A stretch of 8,950 nucleotides of DNA, from contig DBKW01000083.1 of NCBI GenBank assembly GCA_002298665.1, forward strand, positions 1 to 8,950, read 5' to 3'. The notes under the pieces are model-generated. The model was not told where the DNA came from and ran no database searches. It worked only from the letters and a program-made list of their open reading frames with translations. Every line of letters begins with the position of its first letter. The first letter of the stretch is position 1. Positions 1 to 6,513 of this stretch are shown here, one piece after another. The position numbers were made by a program, and so were the translations under genes. This stretch comes from Verrucomicrobia bacterium UBA740. GTDB taxonomy: Bacteria; Verrucomicrobiota; Kiritimatiellia; RFP12; UBA1067.

Positions 1-3
1 GTG

Positions 4-32
4 TTGCTCACCCGCCGTGGAAATGCTATAAT
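4..32 (+). promoter_or_regulatory. Predicted sigma-70-type promoter of the HU-like gene
   Basis: The -10 box TATAAT at 27-32 is a perfect consensus and is preceded by TGC (24-26), an extended -10. A weak -35 box TTGCTC (4-9) lies exactly 17 bp upstream. Transcription would start near 39, giving a leader of about 60 nt before the ATG at 102. The bases GGAAATG (19-25) just upstream of the -10 recur at the second promoter. The element is seen directly; activity is inferred. Confidence 0.7.
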
Positions 33-101
33 CCTCTTGTTGTCCGTTCCTTGGGTCCGTCCGGGTTCTGAGGCGGGGACTCTATATAAGGATAAAGAGA
101 A

Positions 102-833
102 ATGCAAGTTCAGAGCACGATAAAATACCGCGTCATCCCGATGAAACATCCCCAAGACGCGAAGAAACTTCTGCGTCCGGTGGTGGTGGAGCGTCCGATC
201 TACTCGCTCGAACGGGCGGTGGATTTCGCGCTGAAAAGCGGCTACATCCGCGGGCAGAAGTACGACGCGATCGGCACGATTCTGGGCTTTCTGGAAGCGG
301 TCAAGTATCTGGACCGGGCGGGCAATTCGGTCGTCATAGACGACTGGCTGCGTTTCCACGGCGAGTTGACGGGGTACGTCGACGAAGAAACGCGGCGTTT
401 GGGTCCCGGGAACGGCTATCGCATGGTCGTCACGCCGCTGCGGAACTTCAAGGGCAAGCTGAAAGACTACGGGTTCGAGAATGCGGACAATCTGGAGGGG
501 CGGCTGGCGGTGCAGGCGATAGCGAGCAACAAGAGCCGCACGATCGACGTCATCCTGCCGGGCGAGCGCATCATGGTGAACGGGCGGAATCTGAAGTATT
601 CCGCCGCGCGCGGCGATTCGGTGACGGCGTCCTGGACGGACGCGGACGGCGAACAGCGGACGATTCGTCTGGAGCCGGAGTGGGGGAGCGGACCGGCGAT
701 GGACCTCGGCATCCCGGAGGCGTTGGCGAATCTCACCGCCGGGACGGAGGTGACCTTCACGTTCCGCCTCCACGTCGGCGCGGCGGAAGACGCCCCCGAG
801 CAGGTCGCCCGCCGCACGGTCCGCGTGGGCTAA
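102..833 (+). CDS. HU-like DNA-binding protein with C-terminal DUF4469 Ig-like domain
   Basis: 243 residues. Residues about 5-130 resemble the HU-type DNA-binding domain of long HU/IHF-like proteins, including the segment ending WLRFHGELTG (82-91) and the basic stretch RNFKGKLKDYGF (114-125). Residues about 147-243 resemble the DUF4469 beta-sandwich, starting TIDVILPGERIMVNGRNL. Such two-domain proteins are probably nucleoid-associated or architectural DNA-binding proteins in Bacteroidota and PVC bacteria; the role of the C-terminal domain is unknown. The start is supported by AAGGA (88-92) nine bases before the ATG. A strong promoter upstream and about 108 bp before the next gene suggest a separate, highly expressed transcription unit. 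The family call is from pattern recognition; the function is inferred. Confidence 0.75.
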   Translation: MQVQSTIKYRVIPMKHPQDAKKLLRPVVVERPIYSLERAVDFALKSGYIRGQKYDAIGTILGFLEAVKYLDRAGNSVVIDDWLRFHGELTGYVDEETRRLGPGNGYRMVVTPLRNFKGKLKDYGFENADNLEGRLAVQAIASNKSRTIDVILPGERIMVNGRNLKYSAARGDSVTASWTDADGEQRTIRLEPEWGSGPAMDLGIPEALANLTAGTEVTFTFRLHVGAAEDAPEQVARRTVRVG

Positions 834-871
834 TCCGCAGTGCGCGGCGGCGCGGGCGGCCCGGTCGCGCG

Positions 872-907
872 ACATTTCCCATTGGGGGTGGCGATAAAGG
901 GAAATGT
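872..907. repeat. Perfect 9-bp inverted repeat overlapping the nfo promoter
   Basis: ACATTTCCC (872-880) and GGGAAATGT (899-907) are exact reverse complements separated by 18 bases. The right arm falls between the proposed -35 and -10 boxes of the downstream promoter, so an operator for a dimeric regulator is possible. As RNA it could form a hairpin at the end of the upstream transcript, but no T-tract follows, so it is not a standard intrinsic terminator. The rest of 834-941 holds only GC-rich sequence and the promoter. Confidence 0.6.
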
Positions 908-917
908 ATGGTATAAT
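889..917 (+). promoter_or_regulatory. Predicted extended -10 promoter of the nfo gene string
   Basis: TATAAT at 912-917 is a perfect -10 box with TGG directly before it (909-911), an extended -10. The hexamer 17 bp upstream, TGGCGA (889-894), is a poor -35 match. Transcription would begin near 924, leaving a very short leader before the nfo ATG at 942. It probably drives nfo-panC and perhaps the whole downstream string. Confidence 0.6.
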
Positions 918-941
918 ATTCTGTATTGAATGTGAGGTAGT

Positions 942-1808
942 ATGCACAAGACTGAAACGATGAAGATAGGCTGTCATCTCTCGAGTTCGGGAGGATATCT
1001 GGCCATGGGCCAGACGGCCGTCTCGATTGGCGCGAACGTCTTCCAGTTCTTCACGCGCAATCCCCGCGGCGGCGCGGCGAAACCGCTGGACAAGGCGGAC
1101 GTCGCCGCGTTCAACGAATATGCCGCGGCCTACGGGATCGGTCCCATCATGGCGCATGCGCCCTACACGCTCAATTCCGCCGCGGCGAGCGCGCATCTGC
1201 GGACTTTCGCCGAAGACATCATGCTGGACGATCTGGCGCGGCTGGCCGAAACGCCGGGGGCACTCTACAACTTCCACCCGGGCTCCCACGTCGGACAGGG
1301 CGTGGAAGCCGGCATCGAACTCATCGCGACCAATCTGGCGCGGCTTTTCGCGCGCCGGGAAGTCGCCGCGCCCTCGTGCGTCCTCCTCGAGACCATGGCG
1401 GGCAAGGGGACGGAAATCGGTCGCACATTCGGCGAATTGCGGACTATCATCGACGCGACGGCCGCGAAACTCGGGCGCGCGGCGCCGCTAGGCGTCTGCC
1501 TCGACACCTGCCACGTGTGGGACGCGGGCTATGACATTGTGGACGATTTGGACGGCGTCATCAAGCAATTCGACGCGGAAATCGGCCTTTCGCGCCTCAA
1601 AGGCATCCACCTGAACGATTCCATGAACGGGTGCGGGAGCCACAAAGACCGCCATGCGCGGATCGGGAAGGGCAAGATCGGCCTGGAGGCGCTCGCGCGC
1701 GTCATCAACCATCCGGCCCTGCGCGATTTGCCGTTTTATCTGGAAACCCCTTGCGACCTCCAGGGTTATAAGGAAGAGATCGCGCTATTGAAAGGACTGC
1801 GCACATGA
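942..1808 (+). CDS. nfo: Endonuclease IV (AP endonuclease)
   Basis: 288 residues, the usual family length. Endonuclease IV cleaves the DNA backbone 5' of abasic sites in base excision repair and is a trinuclear zinc TIM-barrel enzyme in the cytoplasm. All nine metal ligands of the E. coli enzyme can be placed: H72, H112, E150, D188, H191, H223, D236, H238 and E268, in the motifs FHPGSH, LLETMAG, CLDTCH, HLNDS, DRHARIGKG and LETP. The start at 942 has GAGG (934-937) only four bases upstream. An ATG at 960 (residue 7, MKIGCHLS) matches the usual family N-terminus but lacks a clear ribosome binding site, so the true start could be either. The gene overlaps panC by four bases (ATGA), indicating translational coupling. 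Confidence 0.96.
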   Translation: MHKTETMKIGCHLSSSGGYLAMGQTAVSIGANVFQFFTRNPRGGAAKPLDKADVAAFNEYAAAYGIGPIMAHAPYTLNSAAASAHLRTFAEDIMLDDLARLAETPGALYNFHPGSHVGQGVEAGIELIATNLARLFARREVAAPSCVLLETMAGKGTEIGRTFGELRTIIDATAAKLGRAAPLGVCLDTCHVWDAGYDIVDDLDGVIKQFDAEIGLSRLKGIHLNDSMNGCGSHKDRHARIGKGKIGLEALARVINHPALRDLPFYLETPCDLQGYKEEIALLKGLRT

Positions 1809-2629
1809 GAATTTTCCGTGAACCCGCCGAATTGCAGGAATGGACGCGTACCCGCCGGCTGGAGGGCGCCACAATCGCCCTCGTGCCGACGATGGGGTAC
1901 CTCCACGAGGGGCACATGAGCCTGATTGCCGCGGCGAAGGCGCGCGGGGCGGACGAAATCGTCGTCAGCGTCTTCGTGAATCCGGTGCAGTTCGGTCCGA
2001 ACGAGGACTATGCGACGTATCCGCGGGACGAAGAGGCGGATCTCGTCCAATGCCGCGCGGCCGGGGCGACGGCGATATTCTTCCCGACGCCGGCGAACAT
2101 GTACCTCGATCGCCACTCGGTCTACATCACGGAAGACGACGTTTCCAAGGGGTATTGCGGCGCGCGGCGTCCGGGACACTTCCGCGGCGTGTGCACGGTC
2201 GTGGCCAAACTCTTCAACCTGGCGCATCCCACCTTCGCGGTGTTCGGCCAGAAGGACTACCAGCAGGTGCAGGTCATCCGCCGGATGGTGCGCGATTTGA
2301 ACTTCGACCTCGACATCGTCACCGCGCCGATCGTGCGGGAACCCTCGGGATTGGCGCGCTCGTCCCGGAATACTTACCTTTCGGCGGAGGAGAAGGAACG
2401 GGCGCTCGCCCTTTCCCGGGCGCTGGCGTCCGTTACGGTGGGTCGGCAGGCCGCCGCGGAACAGGCGCGCATCTGGGAGATGCTGGAAAAAGCGGGCCTG
2501 AAGCCGGATTACGTGGAGTTCGCGGACGGCGAGACGCTGGATCCGGTAAAGGAGACGGCGCCGGGCACGGTCGTCCTGCTCGCGGCGTATTGCGGCAAGA
2601 CGCGGCTCATCGACAACCGCGTGCTCTAA
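1805..2629 (+). CDS. panC: Pantothenate synthetase
   Basis: 274 residues, slightly shorter than the 283 of E. coli. It joins pantoate and beta-alanine using ATP, the last step of pantothenate (vitamin B5, CoA precursor) synthesis, in the cytoplasm. Visible signatures are PTMGYLHEGH (28-37, with the nucleotidyltransferase HxGH motif at 34-37), FVNPVQFGPNEDYATYPR (57-74), FGQKDYQQ, and SSRNTYLS, which takes the place of the KMSKS-like loop. The start codon overlaps the nfo stop, and AAAGGA (1791-1796) inside nfo lies eight bases upstream. No panB or panD is in the window, so the pathway genes appear scattered. Confidence 0.97.
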   Translation: MRIFREPAELQEWTRTRRLEGATIALVPTMGYLHEGHMSLIAAAKARGADEIVVSVFVNPVQFGPNEDYATYPRDEEADLVQCRAAGATAIFFPTPANMYLDRHSVYITEDDVSKGYCGARRPGHFRGVCTVVAKLFNLAHPTFAVFGQKDYQQVQVIRRMVRDLNFDLDIVTAPIVREPSGLARSSRNTYLSAEEKERALALSRALASVTVGRQAAAEQARIWEMLEKAGLKPDYVEFADGETLDPVKETAPGTVVLLAAYCGKTRLIDNRVL

Positions 2630-2668
2630 AGGTAGTTTGACAATAAAGAGAAGGAGAACCGAACAGTC

Positions 2669-4399
2669 ATGAAGCGCATAACCATCTGTTGCACGGCAAT
2701 CTTCGCATTTGCGATGCTCTTTGCCGGCGAAAAGGTCTATCTGTGGCCGGCGGGCAAGATGCCGGACGCCCAACCCCATCAAATCGCCGCGATGACGGAC
2801 GAAGCGGGCAAACCCGGCTTCAAGGCAGACGAACACCGTGCACCGTATTTGGAGTGGTTCGACCCGCCGGCGGCGGAAAAGCGCACCGGGGCGTGCATGA
2901 TTCTCCTTTCCGGCGGCGCATACGAGTGCCTGTGCGACGTGGGGCATATCCAGAATTGGACGAAAATGCTGACGGAAGCGGGCATCCAGTGCGTGAATCT
3001 CGTCTACCGTTCGCCGCGTCCGAAAGGGCTGCCGATCTACCAGACGGCGTGGGAAGACGGCCAGCGCGCCGTCCGACTGGTCCGGAACGAGGCGAAAAAG
3101 CGCGGCATCGACCCCGAACGGATTGGCGTCATGGGGCAGTCCGCCGGGTCGCACCTGGCGACGCTTCTGGCGACGAGTTCCCAGACGCCCGCCTACGCCA
3201 AGGTGGATGAATTGGACGAGATTCCCTGCCATATCAACTGGGCGTGCACGCATTCCCTCGCCTACGGCTTGACGGACGGCTACGGCATCCCGAACTCCCG
3301 CATGGGCGACCAGCCGGACGTGAAGCTGGATCCCGCGTTCAAGTTCGACAAGAAGACCTGCCCGATGTGGCTGTCGCATGGCGGAGTAGACGTGTATTCG
3401 CCGCTCGCTTCCACGCAGGTCTACCGGCAGCTTCGCCGCATGAAGATCCCGGCAGAAGTGCACCTGTACCCGGATAAGTGGCATGGCGTGTGGGGGACGG
3501 AACGCGCGCTGGAGTTCATGCGCCAGATGGGATTCCTGGGCAAACCCGCGGCGGAAGTCCGCGTCATGACGCGCTATACCGCGGCGGACAAGGCGGCGAC
3601 CCACAGCGGAAAGATCCCGGTCTGGCCGGAAGGCAAGATGCCGAACGCGTCCGCCAAGCAGTGCAAGCCCTATATCGAGTGGCACATCCCGAAGACGCTG
3701 AAGACGAAGGCGATTCAGATCGCCTACTCGGGCGGCTCGTACATGGGGAACGATCCGAACAGCTTTGAAGTGGCGCCGGTGCGCCGGTATTTGAACGAGA
3801 AGGGCATGACGGTCGTCACCCTGAAGTACCGCACGCCGCGTCCGGAAGGCCTGGCGAAGCATACGACGGCGTGGCAGGATCTGCAGCGCGCCATCCGCCT
3901 GGTGCGGGCCGGCGCGGCGGAACGGGGGCTCGACCCGAACCGTATCGGCATCACGGGCTGCTCGGCGGGCGGACACCTTACGCTTATGGGTGCGACAACC
4001 TCGAAGACCCACGCGTACAATCCGATCGACGACATCGACAAGCAGCCGCTCGCGGTGCAGTGGGCGATTGCAATCTATCCGGCCTATGCGCTGACGGACG
4101 GTGCGGAAGAGTGCAACACCAACGGCGGCAACGGCGACGAGGACCGGCTGGTGCCGGAATTCGCCTTCGATCTGGATACGCCGCCGATTCTGTTCATCCA
4201 TGGCGACGCGGATGTCTGGGCGACGATGAATTCCGTCAAAACGTGGGAGCAGCTCCGCCGCATGGGCATCCAGGGCGAACTCCATACCCTCGCCTTGCGC
4301 AACCACTGCTTCATGGACAAGGCGACCCCCGGCACGGGCAGCTACACGTATCTGGACCGTTATTGGGAATTTTTGACTGAAAAGGGCTTCAACAAGTAA
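2669..4399 (+). CDS. Secreted tandem-duplicated alpha/beta-hydrolase (carbohydrate-esterase-like)
   Basis: 576 residues. Residues 1-19 look like a Sec signal peptide (basic MKR, hydrophobic core, cleavage after LFA), so the product is probably periplasmic or secreted. Two homologous hydrolase domains follow, about 22-290 and 315-576. They share WPxGKMP (26-32 / 319-325), an oxyanion-type SGGxY (81-85 / 354-358), YRxPRPxGL (113-121 / 387-395), the nucleophile elbow GQSAG (S158) / GCSAG (S432), HGxxDV with Asp (D241 / D515) and a late His (H272 / H546). Both triads are therefore intact. The PGGGY-like family includes acetylxylan and related esterases that deacylate plant polysaccharides; the substrate here is not known. 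AAGGAG (2651-2656) lies 12 bases before the ATG, a long spacing. Confidence 0.85.
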   Translation: MKRITICCTAIFAFAMLFAGEKVYLWPAGKMPDAQPHQIAAMTDEAGKPGFKADEHRAPYLEWFDPPAAEKRTGACMILLSGGAYECLCDVGHIQNWTKMLTEAGIQCVNLVYRSPRPKGLPIYQTAWEDGQRAVRLVRNEAKKRGIDPERIGVMGQSAGSHLATLLATSSQTPAYAKVDELDEIPCHINWACTHSLAYGLTDGYGIPNSRMGDQPDVKLDPAFKFDKKTCPMWLSHGGVDVYSPLASTQVYRQLRRMKIPAEVHLYPDKWHGVWGTERALEFMRQMGFLGKPAAEVRVMTRYTAADKAATHSGKIPVWPEGKMPNASAKQCKPYIEWHIPKTLKTKAIQIAYSGGSYMGNDPNSFEVAPVRRYLNEKGMTVVTLKYRTPRPEGLAKHTTAWQDLQRAIRLVRAGAAERGLDPNRIGITGCSAGGHLTLMGATTSKTHAYNPIDDIDKQPLAVQWAIAIYPAYALTDGAEECNTNGGNGDEDRLVPEFAFDLDTPPILFIHGDADVWATMNSVKTWEQLRRMGIQGELHTLALRNHCFMDKATPGTGSYTYLDRYWEFLTEKGFNK

Positions 4400-4406
4400 G
4401 CTGATC

Positions 4407-4877
4407 ATGGCGAATCCGCAGGACAAAGTTTCGATTTGGGGCGTGGCGATCGGCGGCAGTCTGCTGATCCACGCCGTCATCTTGGGCTTGCTCGCGCTCA
4501 CGTCGGGTGGCGGGACCACCCCTCCCGAGGAAGAGGTGGTGCCTCCCGCACAGGTCGCCGGGGACGTTGCGCCGGAACCGGGTGGCCGTTCCGCCGGAAC
4601 GGTGATGCCGTCTCGCCGGAACGGCGATGCCGTTGCGCCGGAACCGGGTGGCGGTTCCGGCGCAACAGAGACCCCGGTTGCCGCGCCCGCGGCGGAATCT
4701 CCGGCGGCGGGCCCCGTCCTCTATGAGGTGCGACAGGGGGACAATCTGACGCGGATTGCCCGGGCGTGCGGGTCGACGGTGGCGGAACTCGCCGCGCTGA
4801 ACGGCAAACCCGTCAAAAGGCTGGAGAAACTTTGGGTTGGACAGAAAATCAAACTGCCGCGTCCGATAGCGGAATAA
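4407..4877 (+). CDS. Membrane-anchored LysM protein with TonB-like transmembrane motif
   Basis: 156 residues in three parts. Residues about 9-32 form one transmembrane helix (N-in). Residues 34-105 are a Pro/Gly/Ala/Glu-rich linker. Residues 106-151 are a LysM domain (YEVRQGDNLTRIA ... VGQKIKLP) that would bind peptidoglycan in the periplasm. The helix contains S18, H22, L29 and S33, the same Ser-x3-His-x6-Leu-x3-Ser spacing as the energy-coupling motif of E. coli TonB (S16, H20, L27, S31). No TonB C-terminal domain is present. Part of the linker is encoded by a 22-bp tandem repeat (4571-4658). The gene starts 7 bp after the esterase stop with no clear ribosome binding site, suggesting coupled translation. 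Domain calls are firm; energy coupling is inference. Confidence 0.85.
   Translation: MANPQDKVSIWGVAIGGSLLIHAVILGLLALTSGGGTTPPEEEVVPPAQVAGDVAPEPGGRSAGTVMPSRRNGDAVAPEPGGGSGATETPVAAPAAESPAAGPVLYEVRQGDNLTRIARACGSTVAELAALNGKPVKRLEKLWVGQKIKLPRPIAE
4571..4658 (+). repeat. Four-copy 22-bp tandem repeat inside the LysM gene
   Basis: Units start at 4571, 4593, 4615 and 4637, each opening with GCCGGAAC. Units 1 and 4 differ at one base; units 2 and 3 differ at three. Because 22 is not a multiple of three, successive units are read in different frames, and the peptide VAPEPGG reappears only after three units (66 bp, residues 54-60 and 76-82). The array encodes part of the flexible linker and likely arose by slippage or unequal crossover. 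Confidence 0.85.
4632..4666. repeat. Perfect 14-bp inverted repeat (7-nt loop) in the LysM gene
   Basis: GTTGCGCCGGAACC (4632-4645) is the exact reverse complement of GGTTCCGGCGCAAC (4653-4666), with loop GGGTGGC. Smaller perfect palindromes sit beside it: CCGTTCC/GGAACGG (4586-4602, 3-nt loop) and AACGGC/GCCGTT (4620-4634, 3-nt loop). The mRNA would fold strongly within the linker-coding segment. There is no T-tract and the frame continues, so it is not an obvious terminator. Confidence 0.85.
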
Positions 4878-4900
4878 ACGTGGAATAAGGGAGTAAATAT

Positions 4901-5854
4901 ATGCAAAAATGGTTCAAATCTGCCGTTATCGGCCTGTTTGTCGCGCTCGCCGGCTGTGCGGGCTTCCGGACTTCGCCGTGCGCGTGCCTTCCGTGCAAAG
5001 CGACCGCGGCGGAGACGGTCGTCATCGCGTCCAACCGGGTGGGCGTATGCAGCTGGAGCTGGCAACTGCCGCTGCGGCAGGTGGCCCGGGAGATGTCCGC
5101 GGACGGCGTGAAGGGCATCCATCTCGCGTTGGGGCCGTTTTTGCATCCGGACGGACGGCATGGCGCGGCGGAATCCGCCGAGACGCTCGCGTTCGTCAAG
5201 GAACAGATCCGTTCGGGCAAGTGGGTCCTCATGAGCACCATGATCGGCACCATCGGGGAGGACTATTCGACGCTGGACTCCATCCGCCGGACGGGCGGAA
5301 TCGTGCCGGACGCGACCTGGGAGGCGAACAAGAAGCTGGTCACGGCGGGTGCGCGGCTGACGAAGGACCTCGGGGGCAAGTACATGTCGCTGCACGCCGG
5401 CTTTCTGGACGAAAAAGACCCGGCTGCCTATAAGAAGTATGTGGAACGCGTCACCTGGATGCGCGACGAGGCGGCGAAATACGGCGTGGAACTGCTTCTG
5501 GAATCGGGGCAGGAGACAGCGGACGATCTCGCGGCGTTCATGAAGAAGGTCCCGGGCGTCGGCATCAACTTCGACCCGGCGAACATGATCCTTTACGCTA
5601 AAGGGCGTCCGATGGACGCGGTCAAGACGCTATATCCGTGGATCAAGCAGGTCCATGTAAAGGATGCGGTCGTGACTAAGAAGCCCGGCACCTGGGGAAC
5701 GGAAGTCGTCTGGGGCGAGGGCGAGGTCGGCGGACGCGCCTTCATCGCCGAACTCGAGCGACTGGGCTACAAGGGCAACTACATCATCGAACGCGAAGGC
5801 GGCAGCAACCGCGCCGGCGAAATCGGCACCGCACTCGACCGGATACGGGAATGA
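4901..5854 (+). CDS. Lipoprotein with sugar-phosphate isomerase/epimerase (xylose-isomerase-like) TIM barrel
   Basis: 317 residues. The N-terminus is a lipoprotein signal with lipobox LAGC, so C19 would be lipidated; Ala at +2 favours the outer membrane. The body (about 45-317) has the xylose-isomerase-like barrel pattern with plausible metal or catalytic residues H165 (SLHAGF), E201 (LLLESGQ), D225 (NFDPAN), H252 (VHVKDA) and E297 (IIEREGG). The segment GEGEVGG (272-278) before the last strand is typical of the family. Members isomerise or epimerise sugars or inositol derivatives; the substrate cannot be read here. After the lipidated Cys comes a short Cys-rich tract with C27, C29 and C32. 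AAGGGAG (4887-4893) sits seven bases before the ATG. With the upstream secreted esterase it suggests carbohydrate processing outside the cytoplasm (inference). Confidence 0.82.
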   Translation: MQKWFKSAVIGLFVALAGCAGFRTSPCACLPCKATAAETVVIASNRVGVCSWSWQLPLRQVAREMSADGVKGIHLALGPFLHPDGRHGAAESAETLAFVKEQIRSGKWVLMSTMIGTIGEDYSTLDSIRRTGGIVPDATWEANKKLVTAGARLTKDLGGKYMSLHAGFLDEKDPAAYKKYVERVTWMRDEAAKYGVELLLESGQETADDLAAFMKKVPGVGINFDPANMILYAKGRPMDAVKTLYPWIKQVHVKDAVVTKKPGTWGTEVVWGEGEVGGRAFIAELERLGYKGNYIIEREGGSNRAGEIGTALDRIRE

Positions 5855-5855
5855 C

Positions 5856-6512
5856 ATGAAGCGAATCGGGATTATCGGTGCAGGACGTTTCGGGCTTTCG
5901 TTGGCGGAATCGCTGGCGAACGCGGGGCTGGAGGTTCTGCTGATCGACCGGCAGCGGCCGGCCATGCAGACGGCGAGCGAGTTCGCGACGGCCTTGCAGG
6001 GGGATGCGACCCAGCCGCGCGCGCTGGAGGAAGCCGGGTTCGGCGAATGCGATCTCGTGGTTGTCGCAATAGGCAGCAATATCGAAGCTTCCATGATGGC
6101 GACGGCCAACTGCAAGGAATTGGGCATACCGAACGTGATCGCGAAGGCGACAAGCGAATTGCACGGCAAGATCCTGCGCCGCATCGGCGCGGACAGCGTC
6201 ATCTACCCCGACCGGGACAGTGCGCACCGTCTGGCGCGCGCCATCGCCAACCACAATGTCGTGGACTTTCTGGAAGTTTCGGACGGCTATTCCATCGCGG
6301 AGATTTCCGTGCCGGAAAAGGTGCGCGGCAAGTCGCTCGCCGAGGCGAATCTGCGCCAGACGACGGGCATCACCGTGCTTTGCGTGCGCCGGGCGGACAA
6401 GGATCCGGCCAAACCGCGCAAAATCATCATTCCGCAGGCGACGGATATCCTGCGCGGCGACGACAAACTGATCGTCTTCGGCGAGACGAAGAAGCTGGAC
6501 GCCCTGTCTTGA
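5856..6512 (+). CDS. KtrA/TrkA-type potassium channel regulatory subunit (RCK protein)
   Basis: 218 residues, the size of single-RCK KtrA proteins; E. coli TrkA is twice as long. An RCK_N Rossmann domain (about 1-130) shows GAGRFG (8-13), acidic D31 at the end of strand 2, and GDAT in the next loop. An RCK_C domain (about 135-218) contains EISVPEKVRGKSLAEANLR and ends GDDKLIVFGE. Such cytoplasmic proteins bind NAD(H) or ATP/ADP and c-di-AMP in various systems and gate a TrkH/KtrB potassium channel. No membrane channel partner lies in the window, so it must be elsewhere or beyond. The start is one base after the isomerase stop, with only a weak GGGA upstream, suggesting coupling. Confidence 0.9.
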   Translation: MKRIGIIGAGRFGLSLAESLANAGLEVLLIDRQRPAMQTASEFATALQGDATQPRALEEAGFGECDLVVVAIGSNIEASMMATANCKELGIPNVIAKATSELHGKILRRIGADSVIYPDRDSAHRLARAIANHNVVDFLEVSDGYSIAEISVPEKVRGKSLAEANLRQTTGITVLCVRRADKDPAKPRKIIIPQATDILRGDDKLIVFGETKKLDALS

Positions 6513-6513
6513 C

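Noticed and set aside
83..88. TATATA as a second -10 box before the HU-like gene
   Set aside because: No -35-like hexamer lies at suitable spacing and it sits next to the ribosome binding site; the consensus box at 27-32 explains expression better.
872..907. Inverted repeat as a rho-independent terminator for the HU-like gene
   Set aside because: The loop is 18 nt, the stem is AT-rich in its outer half, and no T-run follows; it overlaps a promoter instead.
2637..2642. Perfect -35 hexamer TTGACA between panC and the esterase
   Set aside because: Nothing resembling a -10 box lies 15-19 bp downstream (the sequence there is CGAACAG-like), so an esterase promoter is not supported.
1766..4519. 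917-codon open frame on the minus strand across panC and the esterase
   Set aside because: Its codons align base-for-base with those of panC and the esterase, so it stays open simply because these GC-rich genes avoid TTA, CTA and TCA. The peptide is rich in Arg and His with no recognisable domain, whereas the plus-strand products are clear families.
4632..4666. Strong hairpin as a transcription terminator or attenuator
   Set aside because: It lies inside a continuous reading frame that goes on into a well-formed LysM domain, and there is no T-tract.
942..5854. nfo and the lipoprotein isomerase as a recent gene duplication
   Set aside because: They share only the general TIM-barrel superfamily; motifs and metal-ligand patterns differ throughout.
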